The position numbers and the translations under genes were made by a program. From B10-G9 sp963712165 (GTDB taxonomy: Bacteria; Chloroflexota; Anaerolineae; Anaerolineales; UBA11858), in assembly GCA_963712165.1 (NCBI GenBank), contig CAVQGY010000003.1:1-64000 (forward strand): 64,000 nucleotides of DNA, read 5' to 3'. Position 1 is the first letter of the stretch, and the number at the start of each line of letters is the position of its first letter. This document shows positions 15,259 through 24,469 of this stretch, in pieces. A model generated the notes under the pieces. It made no database searches and was not told where the DNA came from. It saw only the letters and a list, made by a program, of their open reading frames with translations.

Positions 15259-16188
15259 TTAGATGGTCCATTCTCCATGGACCAGGGCAACCAGGTACCA
15301 GTTGCCATTCTCCTCAATAAATACCATCCGCAGGCTGCGCCAGTCCATCCCACCATATTGGGGATCAAATCCTGGAAAATGATATTCCACAATCATACCA
15401 TCAGGGAAGATTTCTGGAATATTGTTGATCGAGTTTCCAGAACTGACCTCTTCATTCAGGCCAACAACCTCTGGATGAAAATAATCCTGATCATAGATGA
15501 ACCTCTCATGGAAGCCCTGGAAAGGGAGCTCAATTAACTCCCCGGTTCCATCATAACGCCCCCAGGTATATAAAACGTTTGAGCCGGGAAGGGCTGCCAA
15601 TTCACCGGGGCAAAAAGCAAGAGCATTATCCCACAGGTATGAATAGGGAGAAAAACGCAAACATAATTCGGGATGTACGATCCCTTCCAGTCTCTGGTAA
15701 TCAGCCGTTTTCAAAGACAAGGCTGCAGACTGGGCCAGCGCGACCAGCTCATCAGGAATATCACCCTTCTGGAGTGCAAGGTAGGATGAGTCCACCCACC
15801 CCGATGATCCCTGGTATTCAACCTGCAGCCAGGTGATGCCATCTGCACTGATTCCAATACCGGTTGTCCGAATGGATTTCCCTATAGATGGAATCTGTGA
15901 AATTATCCCAGCCGATAAGGATGGCTCTTGATAAACAGGCAAGGTCCCTTCAGGGAACAGCCCTACCACGATATAAACCAATCCACTATCTAACAGCTCC
16001 AGGGTGCTTGTAGGAACAGGCTCAGATGTCGAGGAAGGTGATGGGGGCAGGGGAGTATGAGATGGAAGAGGATTGTGATCTGAAGGAGGGACACAGCCTG
16101 CAATCAGTCCAACCAGGACCAAGAGACATAGTCCAAATAATATTGAGCCGGATTGAAAACTTTCAGGATTATTTTTCAAGGTTTTCAT
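15259..16188 (-). CDS. SH3-domain lipoprotein
   Basis: This secreted, lipid-anchored protein of about 309 residues has a signal with lipobox IAGC (about residue 32), then a Pro/Ser/Thr linker. A bacterial SH3 domain follows at about residues 75-140 (PVYQEPSLSAGIISQI, WLQVEYQGSSGWVDSSYL), a fold that often binds cell-wall peptides. The last 150 residues are an unassigned NTF2-like-looking domain ending in NWYLVALVHGEWTI. ATG 16188 lies within the 3' end of nth (20-base overlap), so the two are coupled. Next to the transglycosylase it may help in wall recognition, which is inference. Confidence 0.8.
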   Translation of the reverse strand: MKTLKNNPESFQSGSILFGLCLLVLVGLIAGCVPPSDHNPLPSHTPLPPSPSSTSEPVPTSTLELLDSGLVYIVVGLFPEGTLPVYQEPSLSAGIISQIPSIGKSIRTTGIGISADGITWLQVEYQGSSGWVDSSYLALQKGDIPDELVALAQSAALSLKTADYQRLEGIVHPELCLRFSPYSYLWDNALAFCPGELAALPGSNVLYTWGRYDGTGELIELPFQGFHERFIYDQDYFHPEVVGLNEEVSSGNSINNIPEIFPDGMIVEYHFPGFDPQYGGMDWRSLRMVFIEENGNWYLVALVHGEWTI

Positions 16189-16834
16189 AATAATCACACA
16201 TACCTTTCAGAGGGCAAGTAGGACATAGGGGATTTCTGGCCTTACAGATTTCTCTTCCCAGCCGGATCAGGTTCAAGTGTACTGGATAATAGGTTTCTGG
16301 ATGAAACCGATCAGCGAGGTATCGGTGGGCTTTTTTGGCGCTCATCCCTTCGGGCCGGATCCCCAACCTGCCAGTGACTCTGAATACATGAGTATCCACC
16401 GGGAAAGCCGGCATATTCAGTGAAAAAAGCAGAACGATAGCAGCAGTTTTTGGGCCTACACCTTTTAGCCTCTCCAGCCAAGCCCCGGCTTCCTGGCTGC
16501 CAAGGGATGACAGGAAATCCAATTCGATCGCTCCCCTTTCCTCACTGATTACCCTCAGAGCATTTTGAATGGCTGGGCCTTTTTGGTTTGCTAGTCCGGC
16601 TATTCTGATAGCGTCGATGACTTCTTTCTCCGGTGCGTCGCGAACCTGCTCCCAGGTGGGAAAACTCTCCAGGAGGGAATCGTAGGCGGCATCCCGATTG
16701 GTGTCGTTGGTGTTTTGAGAAAGGATAGTGGATACCAGCTCGCCGACTGGAGTAAGGTGGGGACGCCAGTCAGGAAGGCCAAACTCCTCCACCAGCGCCT
16801 GGTGGATTTTTGCAGCATGCTCTAAAGGATTCAT
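16169..16834 (-). CDS. nth: Endonuclease III (DNA glycosylase/AP lyase)
   Basis: This base-excision repair enzyme removes oxidised pyrimidines and cleaves AP sites. The helix-hairpin-helix LKGVGPKTAAIVL supplies the catalytic Lys 129, and FPVDTHVFRV the Asp 147. The [4Fe-4S] loop is Cys-X6-Cys-X2-Cys-X5-Cys near the C-terminus (CKARNPLCPTCPLKGMC). At 221 residues it has the standard length. It starts 3 bases after the asparaginase stop and overlaps the lipoprotein gene, so it is co-transcribed with unrelated genes. Confidence 0.95.
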   Translation of the reverse strand: MNPLEHAAKIHQALVEEFGLPDWRPHLTPVGELVSTILSQNTNDTNRDAAYDSLLESFPTWEQVRDAPEKEVIDAIRIAGLANQKGPAIQNALRVISEERGAIELDFLSSLGSQEAGAWLERLKGVGPKTAAIVLLFSLNMPAFPVDTHVFRVTGRLGIRPEGMSAKKAHRYLADRFHPETYYPVHLNLIRLGREICKARNPLCPTCPLKGMCDYYENLEK

Positions 16835-16837
16835 AAT

Positions 16838-17929
16838 TTAACTGTATTGTAAATGAAAACAGGGTTTTACTTCACCGACTACGAATCCAGCATGATTAAG
16901 GATGGGTTTGATCGGTCCCAGGTCGTTTAGACGCTGAAGCTCTTCTTCTGTGAGTATTTCAAGCTGGCGGAGGGTTTCAAGAGTAGCTGCCTGGAGGGCT
17001 CTCGTCCCTTGATCGCCGTCTGAGATTTTCAGGGCTATGCCCAGAGCGGGAGAGCCTGGCCTGATCGCGTTGGGATAGATTCCAATAGCCTGGAAAGCTT
17101 CAGCGCCAGTTTTGGAGACGATTTTTCCTGGAGCCGTCTCCATTAAGCGAGTATCCAATTTTCCCAGACCTGCTACATAATAGGGGTAGTTAGTCATTGC
17201 CTCAGTGATCTGTCTGCAGCTTTCAGCCCGAAGAGGTGAGAGATTGCCAGGATCGACCAGCTTGGCCCAGGCCCAGGCAGCATTATAAAGAGGTATCGAA
17301 AAAGTGGGGACAGAACAGCCATCACGTCCCAGGATCAGATCATCCGGTACAAGTCCGCACATCTCTGAGAAAGCTGCCAGGATACCCTGTTGGACTGGAT
17401 GTTCAACCTCGGTATATTTCTCGCCTGACACGCCAAGCAGCTTAGCTTGGGCCAACATACCGGTATGTTTCCCGGAGCAGTTGTGGTGATTTGGTGATGG
17501 ACTATGTCCCAGGTCTTTTAATTGTTGTCTGCTGGCTTTATCTGATGGGATATGAGTACCACAGAGGAGATGGGACTCAGTGGTGCCGATTTTGTGCTGC
17601 AGCCCAGTAATGGTCCGCAGATGTTGGTCAGATCCAGAATGGGAAGCACATATCGCCGCCAATTCTTCACCGCTGAGATTGAATTCCTCTCTCCCTCCCA
17701 TTTCCAGAAGGGGAATACACTGAAAAGGTTTGGCCGATGACCGCATAAAAGTTCGTGACTGTGGGTCCCCGGCTTTGGCGAACAACATTCCCTCTGAGGT
17801 TACAACAGCAACAGCTCCATAGTGGATCGATTCTACATTATCGCCCCGGGTTGTACAGATGAGAGGTTGATAACCTGGGAGGTTATCTAGTGGAATTTCT
17901 GGTGATTTAGCAGTAGTATTGATTGGCAT
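16838..17929 (-). CDS. Asparaginase (thermolabile, asparaginase II family)
   Basis: The enzyme hydrolyses L-asparagine to aspartate and ammonia. The 363 residues match the rhizobial-type asparaginase family, which is unrelated to AnsA/AnsB. Hallmarks are GDPQSRTFMRSSAKPFQ (with the Ser-Lys pair of the active site), AICASHSGSDQH, HNCSGKHTGM, GRDGCSVPTFSIPL and the C-terminal LNHAGFVVGEV. It is predicted to be cytoplasmic with no signal. It lies between an MBL-fold gene and nth, with 3-14 base gaps, as part of one minus-strand transcript. Confidence 0.92.
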   Translation of the reverse strand: MPINTTAKSPEIPLDNLPGYQPLICTTRGDNVESIHYGAVAVVTSEGMLFAKAGDPQSRTFMRSSAKPFQCIPLLEMGGREEFNLSGEELAAICASHSGSDQHLRTITGLQHKIGTTESHLLCGTHIPSDKASRQQLKDLGHSPSPNHHNCSGKHTGMLAQAKLLGVSGEKYTEVEHPVQQGILAAFSEMCGLVPDDLILGRDGCSVPTFSIPLYNAAWAWAKLVDPGNLSPLRAESCRQITEAMTNYPYYVAGLGKLDTRLMETAPGKIVSKTGAEAFQAIGIYPNAIRPGSPALGIALKISDGDQGTRALQAATLETLRQLEILTEEELQRLNDLGPIKPILNHAGFVVGEVKPCFHLQYS

Positions 17930-17943
17930 CGAAACCAGACTTA

Positions 17944-18801
17944 TCAGGCGTTATCATCGATCTTTGGAAAGTAATTTCTTGCATAGTAATGTGCTAAACC
18001 ATGCTGAAGGCGCTGAAGGAAGAAATCACGATCCCTTTTATCGATAGCAAATTCATCCATGAATTTTTCTGCCAACCCGCCCGCATCTTGTGGTGAAGAA
18101 TGCCGGCTGGCGAGCTTCTCTATCCTGCGATGAATCTTCCGGAAGGATTTTTTTAGTTCTCGGATCTGGTCATGAGTGACAGGACCTCCCCGGCCGCTGA
18201 TCAGGATGTAATCCTTGAAGCGCGCGCGGAGTAACTCATCCAGTGTGTCAATCCAGGTAGGTAAATGAGCATTTCCTAGGAAAGGGGGTCCCTTGACGGT
18301 CACTGCATCTCCAATAAAGAGGACCTTCTCAGCAGGGAAGATAACCCAGCTCGATCCAGGCCTGGGTCCAGGATGGTGTTCCAAGATCACAGGATTATCT
18401 GCCCAGTGCAGCTCCAATCTGTCTGAGAAAGTAATATCAGGGATCATCCAGCTCATTCCGGAGGATTCAGGATAACGTTCCCAGGCAGCGCCGCTTTCCT
18501 GGATCTGGCTGCGGAACATGCTGGCAGGTTCGTGGAGAGCTTTGGCTGCTTCTTTATGAGTTACGATCGGGCAATCAAGGCTTTTGGCACCTATGGTCCG
18601 ATCCATATGGTCATCAAGACAGATGACTAGCTTATGAATTGTCCCTTGGCTCCGATTCAAGAGAGTGGTTTTCCAGCGATGACCATCCTCAGGCCTGAGA
18701 GGCGCATCGATGAAAATCATACCCCGCGGGAGCAGTGCTGCCCCGAGCGTTGTTCCCGGATAGGAATCCTCATAATAGATCCCTGGTTTTATTTCCTGCA
18801 T
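17944..18801 (-). CDS. MBL-fold hydrolase-like protein with altered metal site
   Basis: The 285-residue protein has the metallo-beta-lactamase fold: PRGMIFIDAPL, VICLDDHMDRTIGA, a conserved His-containing ILEHHPGPRPGSSW and VLFIGDAV. In canonical members the second element reads HxHxDH; here it is DDHMDR, so the first and last His appear replaced by Asp and Arg. The third-ligand His and the bridging Asp (GDAV) remain. It could bind one metal or be non-hydrolytic. A basic, helical C-terminus follows (SFRKIHRRIEKL). It is co-directional with asparaginase, 14 bases upstream of it. The substrate is unknown. Confidence 0.75.
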   Translation of the reverse strand: MQEIKPGIYYEDSYPGTTLGAALLPRGMIFIDAPLRPEDGHRWKTTLLNRSQGTIHKLVICLDDHMDRTIGAKSLDCPIVTHKEAAKALHEPASMFRSQIQESGAAWERYPESSGMSWMIPDITFSDRLELHWADNPVILEHHPGPRPGSSWVIFPAEKVLFIGDAVTVKGPPFLGNAHLPTWIDTLDELLRARFKDYILISGRGGPVTHDQIRELKKSFRKIHRRIEKLASRHSSPQDAGGLAEKFMDEFAIDKRDRDFFLQRLQHGLAHYYARNYFPKIDDNA

Positions 18802-18847
18802 CTAAACTCCTTCATTCCTCCCAGCCAAGATCACCGGGAGTGTGTTT

Positions 18848-20950
18848 TCAGCTGCTATGTGGAAGGGCAAAGGTGAACTTGGCACCTCCGCCAGAGAGGT
18901 TCTCAACCCAGATCCTCCCGCCGTGTCCTTCTACTGCCAGGCGGCAGAAAGCCAGGCCTAGTCCGAGGCCTTGGATCCTTTCATCTGGATGAATACGGGT
19001 ATATTTGTCAAATATCCTATCGATATATCCGGGATCCACTCCCGGTCCTGAATCAAGCACCCAGAAAAGGACTTCATCCTTGACCATTTCTGCGCCGATC
19101 TCGATCTTTCCATTTGATGGAGTATATTTGATCGCGTTCTGAACCAGGTTGATCAGCACCCGCTCGATCATATTGCGGTCCCCAATCACCTCAGGGATCT
19201 TCTTTTTGAGGGAGAGTTCCACGTCTTGTTGTTTTGCCAGTGCCTGTGTTGTCAATTCCTGTTTGGCGTAGGTGATCAACTCCACAGGATGGAAAGGCTC
19301 TTTATTTGTGATAGGCTGACCACTTTCAAGGCGGTTGATATCCAGCAAGGATCTGGTCAGGCGCTGGATGCGGACTGTCGAGCGAGTTGCTATCTCAAAT
19401 AGTGATTGAATTTCCGGGTCGTCAGCTCCGGGAAGGGTAGCCTGGATGACATCCAGGCTGGAAATGACATTGGACAGTGGTGAGCGAAGGTCATGGAAGA
19501 TCATTGAGGTTAGATCTTCCCGCAGCTGATCGAGATTCTTTCGTTCCGTGATATCTCTCAGAATCCATTGAAGCCTACAATCATCCGCGATTTGGATCTG
19601 GTGAACGTTTACCTGGATGGGTATCTCTGTTTCATCCCGGGTGATCAGTTTTGATTCATAAGAACTGGAGGTGTCTTCTTCCAGGGAGAGGAAAGTAGAC
19701 CCAATAGCCTCCCACTTCACTTCATGGATATCACTGATAACCATCCTGCAAAGCTGGTCCTCAGTGTAGCGGCTGGTCTGGAGTGTACGCTGATTGGTTT
19801 CCAGGATATTCCCTTCCAGATCAGTGATGATGATGGGATCGATACTGTTTTCGAACAGATCATAATAGCGGCTGTGTGTATCCTGAAGATCTTCAAACAG
19901 GCGCGCATTCTGGATGAAAGACCCTGCCAGACTGCCGATTCCAGAGAGGACCTGTAACGCATCTGTCTCGAATTGGCCCGAATGTGGATTAATGGCTTCC
20001 AGTACACCCAATACTCTTCCAGGAATAAAAATTGGGGCGGCTACGATAGCATGAGGCGACATTTCCGGATAGACCTTGTTGGTTTGTAAGAAACGGGGAT
20101 CCTGGGAAGGATTGGTGACGATCTCCCCCTCTCCGGACTCGGCAACCCAGCCCGCAAATCCTTGACCGAGAAGGATCTTTTTACCGACTAATTTGGATTG
20201 CAAATCCATACTTTCGTGAATGGCAGCTTTGTATTCTAGGAATCCTCCTTCGAGATCGATCAAAGAGAGGGCAACAGATTCAACCTCGAGCGCGGTCTGG
20301 ATTTCCATGAGGATATTTTTTAGCACGACCTCAAGATTCAACGTGGAGGCCATAACGGTAGCAGAGTTTGCCAGGGCTGACATAACCCGGGCTTGCCTGC
20401 GGCTCTCGCCGTAAAGTTGGGCGTTCAAGACTGCAACCCCCGCCTGGTCTGCGATAGCGCGAATCAAATTCAGGTGATTTTCCTGGAGATGATCGGGTTC
20501 GGGATGCACAAGGGTGATCACACCCACCAGGTCATTGTGGACAGTGATTGGAATTGAGATGGCTGATTTGGATCCGGTTTCCTCATCATCCGGCCTCCGC
20601 ATCCAGCGCTTGTCTTTACTCGTATTGGGGATCCTAACTGGTTTCCGGTTCTTAACTACCCATCCTGCCAGGCCTTCCTCGAGCGTGGATCGGAGCTGCT
20701 CGTTGGTATGTATGATCATTTGATCGCGAACGATGATAGCTGATTCGAGAGGGTTTCCATTCTCATCCAGGATGATGATGCTGCCCCGGATCGCACCTAT
20801 GGTCTTAATAGCAAGGGACAAGACCCGCTCCAAGAGGACAGGCAGATCCAATGTAGTGGCAACCTCCCGGCTGATGCGGTACAGCAGCTCGAGCAAGGCT
20901 TGTTGATTGGTTTTATTTCCTTGTTCAGGGTCGTTATTCTTTTGCATCAT
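18848..20950 (-). CDS. GAF-GAF-PAS sensor histidine kinase
   Basis: This is a soluble two-component sensor of 700 residues. GAF domains occupy about 20-180 and 195-355, a PAS domain about 365-480 (DPIIITDLEGNILETNQR) and HisKA about 485-555 with the phospho-acceptor in FHDLRSPLSN. The HATPase_c domain follows with an N box (NLVQNAIKYTP), G1 (DSGPGVD), an F-box-like segment (IFDKYTRI) and G2 (GLGLGLAFCR). No membrane helix was seen, so the input is probably cytoplasmic. No response regulator gene is adjacent, making it an orphan kinase. MM at the start leaves 20950 or 20947 as the initiator. Confidence 0.93.
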   Translation of the reverse strand: MMQKNNDPEQGNKTNQQALLELLYRISREVATTLDLPVLLERVLSLAIKTIGAIRGSIIILDENGNPLESAIIVRDQMIIHTNEQLRSTLEEGLAGWVVKNRKPVRIPNTSKDKRWMRRPDDEETGSKSAISIPITVHNDLVGVITLVHPEPDHLQENHLNLIRAIADQAGVAVLNAQLYGESRRQARVMSALANSATVMASTLNLEVVLKNILMEIQTALEVESVALSLIDLEGGFLEYKAAIHESMDLQSKLVGKKILLGQGFAGWVAESGEGEIVTNPSQDPRFLQTNKVYPEMSPHAIVAAPIFIPGRVLGVLEAINPHSGQFETDALQVLSGIGSLAGSFIQNARLFEDLQDTHSRYYDLFENSIDPIIITDLEGNILETNQRTLQTSRYTEDQLCRMVISDIHEVKWEAIGSTFLSLEEDTSSSYESKLITRDETEIPIQVNVHQIQIADDCRLQWILRDITERKNLDQLREDLTSMIFHDLRSPLSNVISSLDVIQATLPGADDPEIQSLFEIATRSTVRIQRLTRSLLDINRLESGQPITNKEPFHPVELITYAKQELTTQALAKQQDVELSLKKKIPEVIGDRNMIERVLINLVQNAIKYTPSNGKIEIGAEMVKDEVLFWVLDSGPGVDPGYIDRIFDKYTRIHPDERIQGLGLGLAFCRLAVEGHGGRIWVENLSGGGAKFTFALPHSS

Positions 20951-21146
20951 TACTGGAACCTACTCATCTTATTTTATCCCATATCCGGATAATTGGCTCT
21001 CGCCTCGGACCTGAGGTTGATCTACTATCACACTTTACTTAAAGTGATCCCTTTAACTGGATTTTCCCCGAGAATTCTCATTGAGTATAGCATATTAGGG
21101 TTCCTGGAGGTTTTCGCCTTACCATTTGAACTGAATATCCCTGGTC

Positions 21147-22145
21147 CTATATCATTGGGTGTATCGTTGGTAATCCCAACATCAGATCTTCCAGGGTCAG
21201 TTTTAAGTTGGCGTTTTCGTTCAAGAGCCTATAAGCCCGTTGAAAAAGGGACAGCGAGTTATATGTATCTGCCAGGTTAACCTGGTCGATGATCTCCTTA
21301 ATATCTTCTTCCCTGTCAATATTCTGGAGAGGTATTTGTGAATGGCCACTCTGGTGCAGAATATCCTGCCAGATTGAGATCCATGTATCCAGGAGCTCCT
21401 CCACTTTGCGAGGGTCTTTGCTCACCTTGTCAGCGTAGGCAAAACGCTTGATTGAGTTTTCCCCGAGGAGCTGGAGGTGTTCATCGAGAAGATTGGTTCT
21501 GCGCTCAAGGATCTCTGGATCGGTATACATTTCCAGGGCAATCTCAGGTTTTCCCCCAGAAATATGGGCCAGGAATCGAGCTTGATCAGAGGGGATATTA
21601 TAAAGGCTCTCCAAGCCCTCGATGGTCAGATCGATTGGGACAGCATTTAGTTTGATCTCTTCGCAGCGTGATGTGATGGTGTCCAGCAGCGCCCCGGCTG
21701 TGACAGAAGTCAGGATCAGTATGACTGACCCAGGCGGTTCTTCGAGGGTTTTCAGCAGTGAATTCTGGGCACTTGGATTTGCATTCTCGAAATCAAGCAG
21801 CAGGCCGTATCTTCGATCGGATTCATAGGGAGATAATGAAAGGCTGTGGATCAGTTCCCTGATCTGATCGACCTTGATCTGTTTGCTGTCTTCGGCCACA
21901 CTGATCGGAAACAGGTCCGGATGTTCCTGGCGGCCGAGGCGTTTGCAGCTTGGGCATGCCAGGCAGGGATTGCCGGAGGATCCTTTTTCCGGACAGTTAA
22001 GGGCCTGGATGAAGCGAAGGGCAAGATTGGCTTTGCCGATGCCGCGAGGTCCGGTGATCAAATAGGCGTGCCGAAGGGAATCGTTTAGAATATGTCCACG
22101 CAAGAGTTGGACAGCCCAGTCATGTCCGATCAGGTTCCAGGTCAT
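21147..22145 (-). CDS. holB: DNA polymerase III delta' subunit
   Basis: This clamp-loader subunit works with tau/gamma and delta. The N-terminal AAA+ module shows a P-loop-like GPRGIGKANLALRF, a zinc-binding CxxCxxC set (CLACPSCKRLGRQEHPDLF), FENANPSAQNSLLKTLEEPP (sensor 1 region) and LTSVTAGALLDTITSRCEEI. At 332 residues it is of typical length. On the minus strand a TAGAAT -10 ends only six bases before ATG 22145 and there is no ribosome-binding site, so the transcript is probably leaderless. It is divergent from uvrD. Confidence 0.92.
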   Translation of the reverse strand: MTWNLIGHDWAVQLLRGHILNDSLRHAYLITGPRGIGKANLALRFIQALNCPEKGSSGNPCLACPSCKRLGRQEHPDLFPISVAEDSKQIKVDQIRELIHSLSLSPYESDRRYGLLLDFENANPSAQNSLLKTLEEPPGSVILILTSVTAGALLDTITSRCEEIKLNAVPIDLTIEGLESLYNIPSDQARFLAHISGGKPEIALEMYTDPEILERRTNLLDEHLQLLGENSIKRFAYADKVSKDPRKVEELLDTWISIWQDILHQSGHSQIPLQNIDREEDIKEIIDQVNLADTYNSLSLFQRAYRLLNENANLKLTLEDLMLGLPTIHPMI

Positions 22146-22151
22146 GGATAA

Positions 22152-22180
22152 ATTCTACTTCGGGGAGGGTATTTCCGCAA
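22152..22180 (-). promoter_or_regulatory. Promoter of holB
   Basis: On the minus strand TTGCGG (plus 22175-22180) and TAGAAT (plus 22152-22157) are spaced by 17 bases. Only six bases separate the -10 box from the ATG, implying a leaderless mRNA. Confidence 0.7.
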
Positions 22181-22185
22181 TGTGA

Positions 22186-22214
22186 TTGACACTACCCGAT
22201 CAACCCATTAGAAT
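22186..22214 (+). promoter_or_regulatory. Promoter of uvrD-like helicase
   Basis: A perfect TTGACA (22186-22191) and TAGAAT (22209-22214) are spaced by 17 bases. The ATG follows after nine bases with no Shine-Dalgarno sequence, so transcription probably starts at or next to the start codon. It is back-to-back with the holB promoter. Confidence 0.82.
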
Positions 22215-22223
22215 GAGCCCTGT

Positions 22224-24413
22224 ATGGATAGCCTCCAGTTCCTTAATTCCCAGCAAAAACGTGCTGTAACCTCACCTTCAGGGCCGGTACTTGTATTGGC
22301 TGGCCCAGGATCAGGAAAAACCCGGGTCCTGACTCACCGGGCCGCCTACTTGATGGATGCATTGGGTGTGCAGCCGTACCATATGATGGCGGTAACCTTT
22401 ACCAATAAAGCCGCGGAGGAGATGAAAAAGCGCATTGATTCCTTGCTGGGGAGATATACTCGCGGCTTGACTGTGGGCACGTTCCACTCGACTTGTGCAG
22501 GTATCCTGCGTAATGAGGCTGCCCATATACCTGTCAATCAAAACTATGTCATTTTTGATGCTGATGACCAGCTCCGGGTGGTAAAGCAGGTACTGAAGGA
22601 CCTTAATTATAATGACAAGGATTACCGGCCGCAGAGGATCCATGGGATCATTTCGGCTGCGAAAAATGAGCTCTATCTACCCCAGGATATACCGATATTC
22701 ACCAGGTGGGATAAAGTAGCAGTTGATGTCTACGAAGCTTATCAGAAGATACTCCTGACCAGCAATGCCTTTGATTTTGATGACCTGCTGCTGTGGATGG
22801 CTTTTTTACTCCGGGATAATGAGCAGGTCCGTGAAAAATATTCCCGCCGCTTTGAACACATCCTGGTAGATGAATTTCAAGACACGAATATTGCCCAGTA
22901 CACCCTGTTGAAATATCTGGCTTCCTATCATCGGAATATCTTTGTGGTAGGGGATTCTGACCAGTCGATTTACCGCTGGCGGGGAGCGGACTATCGCAAC
23001 GTGCGCCGCTTCGAAGAGGACTTCCCAGATGCTGAAGTGATCCTTTTGGAACAGAATTATCGTTCCACCCAGAATATTCTTGACACAGCGATGGCCATCA
23101 TCGATCGCAACACAAACAGGACTCCGAAGAACCTTTTTACAGAACGTGGTAAAGGTGAATTGATCGTGATCCGGGAGGCTTTTGATGAACAGCAGCAGGC
23201 TGGCTTCGTGGTAGACATCCTGAAAAAGCAGATTCGGGAAGAGAACGCTTCTGTATCAGATTTTGCGGTCATGTACCGAACCAACGCCCAATCGCGGATC
23301 ATTGAGGAAGCTTTCATCTCCGCCAATATCCCTTATCGATTAGTAGGAGCTCAGCGCTTCTACGGCAGGCGAGAGGTCAAGGATATCATCGCCTACTTGA
23401 GAGTGGTAATCAATCCGGATGATATAGTTAGCTTGCGCAGGATCATTAACATTCCCTCGAGAAAAATTGGTGTGAAAACTTTTGGCGACTTGCTGAAAAA
23501 CGCATCGCAGGAAGGGTTAACCCCGGGCGCGTACTTAATGACCCTTGCTGAAGAAGGGGCACCTGGCCGGGAAGCCTTTAATCAATCTGTAGCACTCCGG
23601 CTCTCAACCTTTGCAGTGATGCTTGTGAATTGGCGGAAACTGGTTGATAGTCTCCCGCCAGTTGAGATGATCGATCAGATCCTGAAGGATATTGACTACA
23701 GGGTTTATATAGAAGATGGTACCGATGAGGGGTTTGATCGCTGGGAAAATGTAGATGAACTGCGACGCCTGGCTTCTGAATACCAGACGATTGGGCTCCA
23801 TAAATTCCTCGAGAATGTGGCATTGATCTCGGACCAGGATACGCTGGATACCGAGATGGAAGGGGCAACTTTATTGACCCTTCATGCAGCCAAGGGGCTG
23901 GAATTCAAACAAGTGCTGATCATCGGCCTTAATGATGAGATCCTCCCACATGTCCGTTCGATGGATGACCCGGAAGCGATGGAGGAGGAACGCAGGCTAT
24001 TCTATGTTGGTATTACCCGGGCCCAGGACCGTCTTTATCTTCTGCATTCGCTGGTGAGGAATTTTGGAAGATCCAGAGAGCTAGAAGCCTCACCATTCTA
24101 CCGGGATATCCCGCCAGACCTCAGGGAGGAGGACAGCCTTTACGGAGTGACTTCTCCCATCCAGGAACGTGGATCATTGACCGGTCAAAACTGGAAGGAT
24201 CTTCAGGCTGAGAGTGCCCGGAACCAGCCACTCGAAAAGCAGTTCAATCCCGGAGATCGTGTCCGGCATCCCAAATGGGGGGCTGGACTCGTCCTCAGCA
24301 GCCGGCTGCAGGATGACGATGAAATTGTCGATATCTTCTTTGAAGGTTTGAAAGACAAGGACAGGAATAAAAAACTGATCGTCTCACTAAGCAATCTGGA
24401 AAAAATTGCTTGA
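22224..24413 (+). CDS. UvrD/PcrA-type superfamily 1 DNA helicase
   Basis: This 3'-5' DNA helicase serves repair and replication fork maintenance. The 729 residues carry the SF1A motifs: Q motif (LNSQQKRAV), Walker A AGPGSGKTRVLTHRA (about 26-40), VTFTNKAAEEMKKR (Ia), VDEFQDTN (II), GDSDQSIYRWRGAD (III), LEQNYRST (IV), LLTLHAAKGLEF (V) and EEERRLFYVGITRAQDRLYL (VI). A C-terminal Tudor-like tail ends in FNPGDRVRHPKWGAGLVLS, as in PcrA. The start is unusual: ATG 22224 has no ribosome-binding site and lies nine bases after a -10 box. It is followed by tsaE. Confidence 0.96.
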   Translation: MDSLQFLNSQQKRAVTSPSGPVLVLAGPGSGKTRVLTHRAAYLMDALGVQPYHMMAVTFTNKAAEEMKKRIDSLLGRYTRGLTVGTFHSTCAGILRNEAAHIPVNQNYVIFDADDQLRVVKQVLKDLNYNDKDYRPQRIHGIISAAKNELYLPQDIPIFTRWDKVAVDVYEAYQKILLTSNAFDFDDLLLWMAFLLRDNEQVREKYSRRFEHILVDEFQDTNIAQYTLLKYLASYHRNIFVVGDSDQSIYRWRGADYRNVRRFEEDFPDAEVILLEQNYRSTQNILDTAMAIIDRNTNRTPKNLFTERGKGELIVIREAFDEQQQAGFVVDILKKQIREENASVSDFAVMYRTNAQSRIIEEAFISANIPYRLVGAQRFYGRREVKDIIAYLRVVINPDDIVSLRRIINIPSRKIGVKTFGDLLKNASQEGLTPGAYLMTLAEEGAPGREAFNQSVALRLSTFAVMLVNWRKLVDSLPPVEMIDQILKDIDYRVYIEDGTDEGFDRWENVDELRRLASEYQTIGLHKFLENVALISDQDTLDTEMEGATLLTLHAAKGLEFKQVLIIGLNDEILPHVRSMDDPEAMEEERRLFYVGITRAQDRLYLLHSLVRNFGRSRELEASPFYRDIPPDLREEDSLYGVTSPIQERGSLTGQNWKDLQAESARNQPLEKQFNPGDRVRHPKWGAGLVLSSRLQDDDEIVDIFFEGLKDKDRNKKLIVSLSNLEKIA

Positions 24414-24469
24414 GGTGGAATGGTAAAATACCAGCAGAAGTTCTGGTCCTGGTAGGAAGGGTAAACACC

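Noticed and set aside
20993..21280. 95-codon plus-strand frame between the histidine kinase and holB
   Set aside because: Half of it is antisense to the conserved C-terminus of holB; no ribosome-binding site and no family resemblance.
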